Below, in pieces: positions 57,622 to 64,000 of a DNA stretch of 64,000 bases. How positions within the stretch are numbered: the stretch's first letter is position 1; each line of letters opens with the position of its first letter. The stretch lies in the NCBI GenBank assembly GCA_036362985.1, contig JAYGXS010000002.1:99040124-99104123 (forward strand), read 5' to 3'. Below the pieces are notes generated by a model. That model was given only the letters and a program-made list of their open reading frames with translations. It did no database searches and was not told the DNA's origin. The position numbers and the translations under genes are program-made. This DNA comes from Ligula intestinalis (lineage: Eukaryota; Platyhelminthes; Cestoda; Diphyllobothriidea; Diphyllobothriidae).

Positions 57622-58203
57622 ATGTTCGGACAACACAAACAAATTTACTCACAGATGTCGCAGTTGGTCCACCACTGGTGTCTATAAGATGGGTCATAAG
57701 CACATCATCGAACCGCAGTTCATCAGCGCCTCACCACCTGCCATTTGCTGTCACTGCTGATCGGGTATATATTCACTCAGGTATGTGCGAACACCGATCG
57801 AATATACTTTCGAACTAAACAAAGTTCGTGTGGTGGTCAGAGGTCCCCAACGGGTGACCGCCGGAAGGCTTATAAGCCCGAAACAGTTCTGTATCAAGTT
57901 ACCCCCAGATGCTATCATACCCCACTTACTGCTAGTATGACTTGGCCGGAATCGGCCTGGCAGGCGGTCACCCGTTGGGGACCTCTGTCCACCACACGAA
58001 CTTTGTTTAGTTCGGAAGTCTATTCGATCGGTGTTCGCACATTCCTGAGTGAATATATACCCGATCAGCAGTGACAGCAAATGGCAGGTGGCGGGGCGCT
58101 GATGAACTGCGGTTTGATGAAGTGCGTATGACCCATCTGATAGACACCAGTGGTGGACCAACTGCGCCGTCTGTGAGTGCGTTTGTTTGTGTTGTCCGAC
58201 CAG

Positions 58204-58276
58204 CTGGTGTTAAGGGTTATGCTTGTCTGATGAAGGCTAATAAGCCCGAAACAGTTCTGTTTCAAGTTACCCCCAG
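58204..58276 (+). ncRNA. Hammerhead ribozyme motif p1 (type I)
   Basis: Core CTGATGA at 58,227-58,233, helix II GGCT-AATA-AGCC, GAAA at 58,248-58,251, helix III CAG-TT-CTG, triplet GTT with predicted cleavage after T58,261, and helix I CTTG/CAAG. The pair nearest the core in helix II would be A-C in all copies, which is unusual. Confidence 0.7.
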
Positions 58277-58571
58277 ATGCTGTCATACCCAACTTACTGC
58301 TATTATGACTTGGCCGGAATCGGCCTGGCAGGCGGTCACCCGTTGGGGACCTCTGACCACCACACGAACTTTGTTTAGTTCGGAAGTCTATTCGGTCGGT
58401 GTTCGCACATTCCTGAGTGAACATATACCCGATCAGCAGTGACAGCAAATGGCAGGTGGCGGGGCGCTGATGAACTGCGGTTCGATGAAGTGTGTATGAC
58501 CTATCAGATAGACACCAGTGGTGGACCAACTGCGCCGTCTGTGAGTGCGTTTGTTTGTGTTGTCCGACCAG

Positions 58572-58644
58572 CTGGTGTTAAGGGTTATGCTTGGCTGATG
58601 AAGGCTAATCAGCCCGAAACAGTTATGTTTCAAGTTACCCCCAG
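58572..58644 (+). ncRNA. Hammerhead ribozyme motif p2 (type I)
   Basis: Core CTGATGA at 58,595-58,601, GAAA at 58,616-58,619. The helix II loop is AATC with the fourth pair lost, helix III CAG-TT-ATG has one mismatch, the triplet is GTT, and helix I GCTTGG/TCAAGT is intact. Confidence 0.65.
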
Positions 58645-58939
58645 ATGCTGTCATACCCCACTTACTGCTATTATGACTTGGCCGGAATCGGCCTGGCAGG
58701 CGGTCACCCGTTGGGGACCTCTGACCACCACACGAACTTTGTTTAGTTCGGAAGTCTATTCGATCGGTGTTCGCACATTCCTGAGTGAATATATTCCCGA
58801 TCAGCAGTGACAGCAAATGGCAGATGGCGAGGCGCTGATGAACTGCGGTTCGATTAAGTGCTTATGTCCCATTTGAAAGACACCAGTGGTGGACCAACTG
58901 CGCCGTCTGTGAGTGTGTTTGTTTGTGTTGTCCGACCAG

Positions 58940-59012
58940 CTGGTGTTCAGGGTTGTGCTTGGCTGATAAAGGCTAATAAGCCCGAAACAGTTCTGTATCA
59001 AGTTACCCCCAG
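58940..59012 (+). ncRNA. Hammerhead ribozyme motif p3, likely inactive
   Basis: The core reads CTGATAA at 58,963-58,969: the invariant G8, whose 2'-OH acts in catalysis, is changed to A. Otherwise helix II, GAAA, helix III CAG-TT-CTG, triplet GTA and helix I are intact. It is the last unit of the array. Confidence 0.65.
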
Positions 59013-59155
59013 ATGCTTTCATACCCCACTTACTGCTATTATGACTTGGCCGGAATCGGCCTGGCAGGCGGTCACCCGTTGGGGACCTCTGACCACCACA
59101 CGAACTTTGTTTGGTTCGGCAGTCTATTCGATCGGTGTTCGCACATTCCTGAGTG

Positions 59156-59419
59156 AATATATATATATATATATTGCTTGCTGTGGGTTCGCAATTAATT
59201 GTGAATTAGTATTTCGGACTTTGGTAACTGGTACTTTTGTAATGCCAAATTCTACGTTTTGCCTGAAAAAAAATGTTTCAAATTTGAAGACGATATATAT
59301 CAGTTGTCTAATTAAATAACACACACGTGGTCTACCACAGGGCAATTCTTAAGAAATATTTCCATATTTGATCCCAATGTCAATTATAAAGTGACAAATG
59401 TCTTATAATTTTGGCAAGA
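59156..59419. other. (TA)n then unassigned sequence
   Basis: TA repeats at 59,156-59,173 close the retrozyme array, as a TA run also closes PLE-3 at 38,901. The rest to 59,419 shows no gene or repeat partner. Confidence 0.4.
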
Positions 59420-60425
59420 CGTAATGTGTACAGTTAAAGAATATCGGGATCGGTAAAACTATGCAGCTTGTCATGAATATATTGGCCAAAAGATGCCCAG
59501 GGGTGACCAGATTCTAACGCCGTCTATTTGTTTATAATTCTGGTGTGACCGTATAGTATTTAAACCGTAATTATTCGTAACCAAGCCATTGATGTACATG
59601 TCTTTGCGGTCATAGATACACTTGAAGGTATCGTGATAGTTTTGGTGAGCCAGTTGTTTCTGAAAAGATTATCAACGAAGTACTTCGCTATGACCGGGAA
59701 AGGTCAGTTTACCTGTTCAGAATCGAACGAAGTGGCAGGACATCATGTTAATTATTTTCTAAGCCGTGCAATCGAGTAATATAAGTGCGTACCCTTTTGA
59801 TGCATTTAAGGTCAGTGTTGCTAATATGAAATACCATGGCGAGCTTTATTGGGTAGTCAGCCAACTGTTTACGTACGTTATCCACGCAGAATGTATATTT
59901 GTCAAAAATTCTGCAATACATCAGCCTTGATTAGAATGTCTGCATCTTACCCGTGTAGTAAGATTGGTTTATTATAACAAAGCCTGTTTATTGATCAACT
60001 GTAGTCGCCACTATTTCTTTGTTTCGTTGCAGCTGCTTTTATTTATCCGTATTTGTTTTTGCCAGCAATCCAAAGTTTGCTGGTACCTGGTTTGTGTTCT
60101 GTTTACTAAAATTCACATGGTTTGAGTTAAAATACTGTAATAATTCTCCATATGTAGGATCAAGCTCCTTCATTTTATTATGCAGATACTTGAACCGGGT
60201 TTGCAATGTTAAATGATAAACCTTTGAGCATGTACACGGTATTTAAGACCAGCTGGATACAAATGCAATGGATTTTTTTTTCTAGTATCAAAGAGCTATT
60301 TCCGTATTCCAAACGACCTGAATATTTGGGTATTTGTCCTTGTGGCTTCCAATGGGCGTACCCTGTGGAGGAGGGAATAGCTTTTTGCAGCTTCATCTTT
60401 TGTTTCTTTTATCTGTGGATAAGAA
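59420..60425 (-). pseudogene. PLE-2 RT remnant (minus, copy 2)
   Basis: This matches 5,650-6,340 (also minus). On the minus strand it ends with QIDGVRIWSPLG (about 59,490-59,530), the DGVAMGSPLG motif B block. Upstream lies DHKDMYINGLVT-like sequence near 59,580-59,610 and LLHRVRPLEATRTNTQIFRS near 60,310-60,370, where PLEs have the YGLPK/PIRPI region; this last point is weak. The 98-codon frame at 60,296-60,592 covers the upstream part. Motif C and the endonuclease are absent: the copy is cut before the retrozyme array. It points toward the array. Confidence 0.55.
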
Positions 60426-60429
60426 GGTT

Positions 60430-60960
60430 TCTCCATGACTCCGAGAAATGACAGTCGGTATAGCCGAAGATTACCTTCAATCAATTTTCTTCGTCTCATG
60501 TCCTCCAGTAACCAATATATATCCCCCTTAAAACTGGTCAATGAAGCATAAACGCTGCTATTTCGATAGCCAAAACCCACCACCATACTCATAATGCCTA
60601 TTTCTACTTTACTACTCTATGTTAATTTCTTAAGCAGTTTTCGTCATCTTTTACACTTTTAAACAATGGAGACTGGTTTAAATATGCATTTGCTTTCATC
60701 ATAAAAATTTGAAAAAATGCCTTTATTTTCAAATTTTAAGATTATCAGTTAAAAACAATACATTGCTAAATGTATTTCGCAAGAACATTTTCTACCGATA
60801 TCATTTAACGTTTTTAACGTATATGCGCTCAAATTTAAAAATGTTTGCTTACATTTTATAAGAAACTAAGCGTGAATCAGAGTTGCGAAAATTCCCTTCA
60901 GACAATTTAGAAGTCTACATATGTGAGTATGTTTGCACTTTCAACAAATTCTCAACAGCC
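60430..60960 (+). repeat. Repeat M, divergent copy
   Basis: This matches 11,880-12,440 throughout, with GAGAAATGACAGTCGGTATA and TTTCGATAGCCAAAACCCAC. It lies between PLE-2 and LINE-C. Confidence 0.45.
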
Positions 60961-60999
60961 CTTAAAGTGTTCATTTAACGCTTTCTCTGGCTAAACTCT

Positions 61000-62160
61000 T
61001 TGAAAATTATTGCCAAAATATTAAAGATTTTTGCGCAAACAATCACATTCTCAGCTCCTGACAGCATGGCTTTTAACCAGACTGATGATTTAAAACATGC
61101 CACAAGTCTTTTCTTAACATTTTTATCTCTCTTCGCAATGATGATGTATTTGTGGAAGTCACCTATGTCGTCTTACTGACTTCATCAGATCTTATCTTTC
61201 GAATTGATTAAACAATGTCTTAGTGGGATTCTCATACTCTAATCATACCGCAATTCTGAGTGGTGTTATTCAACGTTCCGTACTAGGCCCTCTGATCTTC
61301 TTGACCTCTATTAATTATATATCGTTCAGTATTTACCAATATCAATCTTATATTTATGCAGATGATCTCAAGTGTGCTTACTGCTCCTCTTACTCTACGG
61401 TCACGAGATGCCTATAACAAATACATTCTTATCTGCACGCACTTTCGGTGTGAGGTTGAACATGGCAGATGTAGTTATTAGCTTCTAAATGCCGATACTT
61501 GTGCTTTGGCCCTGAACCGCTACCACAACTGGTTATTTTTTTAAAGGTAGCCTAATGAATGTATGCTCAAATATCAAGGACCTAGGATTAAGCTACACCA
61601 ATAAATTCGACTTTTTTTCCTCACTCCGATAATACAGCAGTCAATGCCACACAGATGTGTTGCTTTATTTCCTATAAAGTATATCGTCTTGAAATGAAAA
61701 GAAGACTTCATATTTTACTCCTACTTCCAATCATGAATGAAGTAAGCCGTTCAAATATGGAAAAATTATAAGAAAAAAGTTTGAACGAAAACTGTCGTAT
61801 CCGATAGCTTCCAATACGTATTACTTATATTGATGCCAATTAACCTAACTTAGGTTATTTTGGGTCTGGAAATTGGAAGCAGGTTCATATCGCATTTTTC
61901 GGCTTAATAATAGCACAAATTGACCAATAATTTATGTCATTCCTCCCGTCAGCCGTCCCTACAACATAAGAAACACGGCACTTGTTATTTCCCTCCTGTA
62001 TCTTCCTCATGTAAACGCTCTTTGTTTTCTGCTTCCATATATAGTTTTCGTTGGAATCATTGCCAATCGAAATAAGATCATTAACTTGTCTCACTGCTTT
62101 CAAACGAAGACTGCACATATATCTTTAAACTGATTGTATTAAATTTCTAGCCTCCTCATC
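61000..62160 (+). pseudogene. LINE-C, 5'-truncated copy 3
   Basis: RT blocks: the open frame at 61,223-61,417 has ILSGVIQRSVLGPLIFLTSI (motif B) and SYIYADDLKCAYCSS (motif C with the catalytic YADD intact). A CSNIKDLGLSYTNK-like block is near 61,565-61,610. The C-terminal part to about 62,120 matches 54,790-54,930. Motif A has been lost in a deletion near 61,160, where the sequence jumps to TDFIRSYLSN-like sequence. Frameshifts make it dead. Confidence 0.65.
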
Positions 62161-62164
62161 TTTT

Positions 62165-64000
62165 TTGAGCAGCTTTCTCCATATCTTCGAGGAATGAACA
62201 TCGGTTATTAAGGAGGTCCGCTTGAAATTACTATATCTGCCTTGTGTCCCCCGAGAACCTACATGTTTCCATTAACGGACTCTGAATCAAACAAAACCAC
62301 GTGGAAGTATTCAGTGTAAAATGCAGCAGTTCTTTCGAAAACTCACGTTAATCAGAACACCCACATTTATTTCTGCTCTTCTACTATGTTCCTATTACTA
62401 ACTTCATAAAGAGTTTTTTTTATTCTTGCACACTTGAACATGAATGTCCGATAAATACGTTTATTGGATTTTACTAAGGCATATGATTGTGTCGACTAAA
62501 AAATTCTTTTTCTGAAACTGGCCTTTTTCGGCATATGTAGCAAGCCTGTGAAATGTGAATGTTCCAGTTATGATGCCCGCACTTATATCACCTTAAACCC
62601 TGCGCAAGAGAAGAGCAGATTTTTAGAGGTTTGTGTAGTGGGTCAACTCCTTGTTTGCCTGTTTGTCAACGAACATAGTTTTCAGTATGGCAGACCCTTC
62701 ATGCATGCTGATGATTAAAAAACCGCTTTTCGTTATAAACTGGCAAATTGCAACATCATGGTCGATCTGATAAAAATAATCTTCAGGCCTTCGTTTAGTG
62801 GTGTTGCACATGGCGCGTCACTCTTTAATGGCACAAAAGTTCCGTTATGCTTTTTGGTGACGATCATCAACCGAAATTTATCATTCACGGCCATGACCTA
62901 CATTTTCCAGGAGTTATCAAGGATTTGGGATATCCTAATCTAATTGTCTCAATTTGTCAGAAAACTTTGCCCTGATAGTCTCGAACGCACGCCAAACCAT
63001 CGGATTTATCCACATAAATTGTAAGACTGTAAAAGTTAGAACTAGCCTTTATAATATGAACGGGAGACTTAGTCTTGAATACTGCTTGCTTCTTTAGAGT
63101 TTTCTGCGCAATAGTGAATTCAAGAAAATAGAATCGGCTCAACGCTTCTCCACTAGAAGAGTTTTCACTACAGAACAGTGTTACTTTACCTGACAACAAA
63201 GACGCGAACTTATAAAGCTGGATCCCCTGTTGCTTTATCGATGAAAAAACAGGTTATTTATATAGATTAAACATGTAAATGGTCAAAACTTTAATCTTCT
63301 CAGTAAAGTAAGTCAGCTGAAGCGCTCTCGACGCGCCAGTCATCAAGACATTTTTTTATTGCTTACTATGACACGTACAGTTAATTACTGACAATTATTT
63401 ACAGGAATCGTCATATGAATCTGTGATATGCTTCCGAAAATAATAAAAACCAGAAAAGTTACACTATGTTTTAGAGACTTTTAACTAGTTGTTAACATTA
63501 AGAACATCATTAACGAATTTTCGGTGCTGATTCGGTGGAATCTCACTTTCAATCTGATGGCGTTCGTGGACATTGAACCCTACCAGGCTTTATGCTTAAT
63601 AAAATGGTGCTGAAGCAGCAGTCTGCAGTTTGCTTACCGTGCAGCTGATAGCAGGCAAGCTTTGCCGACAACCATTTAGGGAAGACTGAGAACTGGGTGT
63701 TCTTGTGCGAACCCTCTCCGTCTTAAACTAATGTTTTGGAACGATATGCAACATTTATCCTGCTAACGTGTCAAGTCAGCTTACAGCTCATATTTTACGA
63801 GCAGCTTTCTACAGGACCACGATAAATGATTATTAAGAATACAAGAGATCCACTTGAAAGTCTTCTATCTGCCTTTAGTCCCCTGACAAACTTGAAGTTT
63901 TCATTTATCACCCACGAATCAAACAAAGCCACGCATACATTTTCAGTGTAAAAAGCTGCAGTTCTGTCGAAAACTCACGTTCATCAGAACACACACACAC
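62165..64000 (+). repeat. Start of a second M/LINE-B chimeric array (plus strand)
   Basis: M (about 62,165-62,450) is joined to LINE-B RT sequence at the same point as in the 44.6-52.6 kb array: TTGAACATGAATGTCCGATA, then TTGGATTTTACTAAGGCATA. LINE-B then runs through VDLIKIIFRPSFSGVAHGAS (62,758-62,943) and the C-terminal and 3' noncoding blocks to about 63,785, where a second M begins (AAGAGATCCACTTGAAAGTC) and runs off the window. The unit length is about 1.62 kb. It is more diverged from the main array than the array units are from one another. Confidence 0.65.

Larger units (their letters stand above)
56787..57862 (-). mobile_element. Retrozyme-like array, minus-strand units (368 bp)
   Basis: About 2.9 tandem copies of a 368-bp unit. 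The hammerhead core (TCATCAG on the plus strand) recurs at 56,856, 57,224 and 57,592, exactly 368 apart. The unit is visibly more GC-rich than the flanks and has no protein signature. Its left end stops at AGTAAGTGGGG beside ordinary AT-rich DNA. The right end meets the plus-oriented array at 57,862/57,863. Tandem units of a few hundred bases, each with a type I hammerhead of short helix III, are the hallmark of metazoan retrozymes (known family feature). Activity is inferred. Confidence 0.75.
57863..59155 (+). mobile_element. Retrozyme-like array, plus-strand units (368 bp)
   Basis: About 3.5 tandem copies. The hammerhead core CTGAT(G/A)A is at 58,227, 58,595 and 58,963, exactly 368 apart. 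A partial first copy (57,863-57,908) keeps helix II, GAAAC, helix III and the 3' helix I strand but has lost CTGATGA at the inversion junction. The last copy ends in GAGTGAATATA and a TA run at 59,156-59,173. Open frames of 123 codons per unit exist on both strands but are chance: the period is not a multiple of three and the codons show no constraint. It would be processed to a 368-nt circle if transcribed and cleaved (inference). Confidence 0.75.

Noticed and set aside
57009..59319. Open frames of 100-154 codons on both strands of the 368-bp array
   Set aside because: They occur on both strands at once, recur with every unit, and the 368-bp period is not a multiple of three. They simply reflect a GC-richer, stop-poor repeat. 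No protein motif is present.

Overview
The window is eukaryotic, AT-rich and almost entirely made of old, broken retroelements. No intact gene was found: there is no bacterial-style gene packing, no operon and no standard RNA gene. Two element types dominate. The first is a set of CR1/jockey-type non-LTR retrotransposons (LINEs) with an apurinic-type endonuclease, a reverse transcriptase (RT) and simple-repeat 3' tails. The second is Penelope-like elements (PLEs) with an RT and a GIY-YIG endonuclease. This mixture, and the style of the RT and GIY-YIG proteins, suggests a flatworm (tapeworm or fluke) genome scaffold. That assignment is inference; nothing here proves the species. A run of ten Ns at 31,524-31,533 marks an assembly gap.

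Family names used here are local. LINE-A: 24.8-29.65 kb (+), with a 5' piece at 3.84-4.69 kb (-). LINE-B: two long copies at 16.8-20.1 and 31.7-36.0 kb (+), plus many 3' fragments. LINE-C: 10.5-11.4, 53.15-54.95 and 61.0-62.15 kb (+), with an associated noncoding tail called M. LINE-D: 1-1,010, 8.3-10.5 kb (+) and 38.9-42.9 kb (-). LINE-Q: 45.1-45.9 kb (+) and a tail at 15.0 kb. PLE-1: 1.64-2.46 kb (an inverted pair) and 12.5-14.7 kb (-). PLE-2: 4.7-6.4 (-), 52.6-53.1 (+) and 59.4-60.4 kb (-). PLE-3: a divergent pair at 36.0-38.9 kb. Repeat X is an unclassified dispersed element with copies at 1.1-3.2, 15.8-16.8 plus 20.1-21.1, 21.7-24.8 and 43.0-44.0 kb.

The most interesting part is 56,787-59,155. 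It holds a tandem array with an exact 368-bp period, and each unit carries a type I hammerhead ribozyme motif with a very short helix III. Three units read on the minus strand and about three and a half on the plus strand, diverging from a junction inside a ribozyme at 57,862/57,863. This matches the architecture of metazoan retrozymes: small non-coding retroelements whose tandem RNA self-cleaves into unit-length circular RNAs and which are thought to depend on PLE enzymes. A second tandem array at 44.6-52.6 kb has a unit of about 1,628 bp. The unit is a chimera of the LINE-C tail M and the 3' half of LINE-B, and the same chimera begins again on the opposite strand at 62.2 kb and runs off the window.

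The layering can be read from the sequence. LINE-B sits inside one copy of repeat X whose uninterrupted version is also present. A short LINE-B 3' end sits inside another LINE-B. An inverted PLE-1 pair sits inside a second X copy. LINE-Q sits inside one unit of the 1.63-kb array. All recognised coding regions carry stops or frameshifts, so nothing here looks able to move by itself. The hammerhead units are the only parts that still look functionally conserved.
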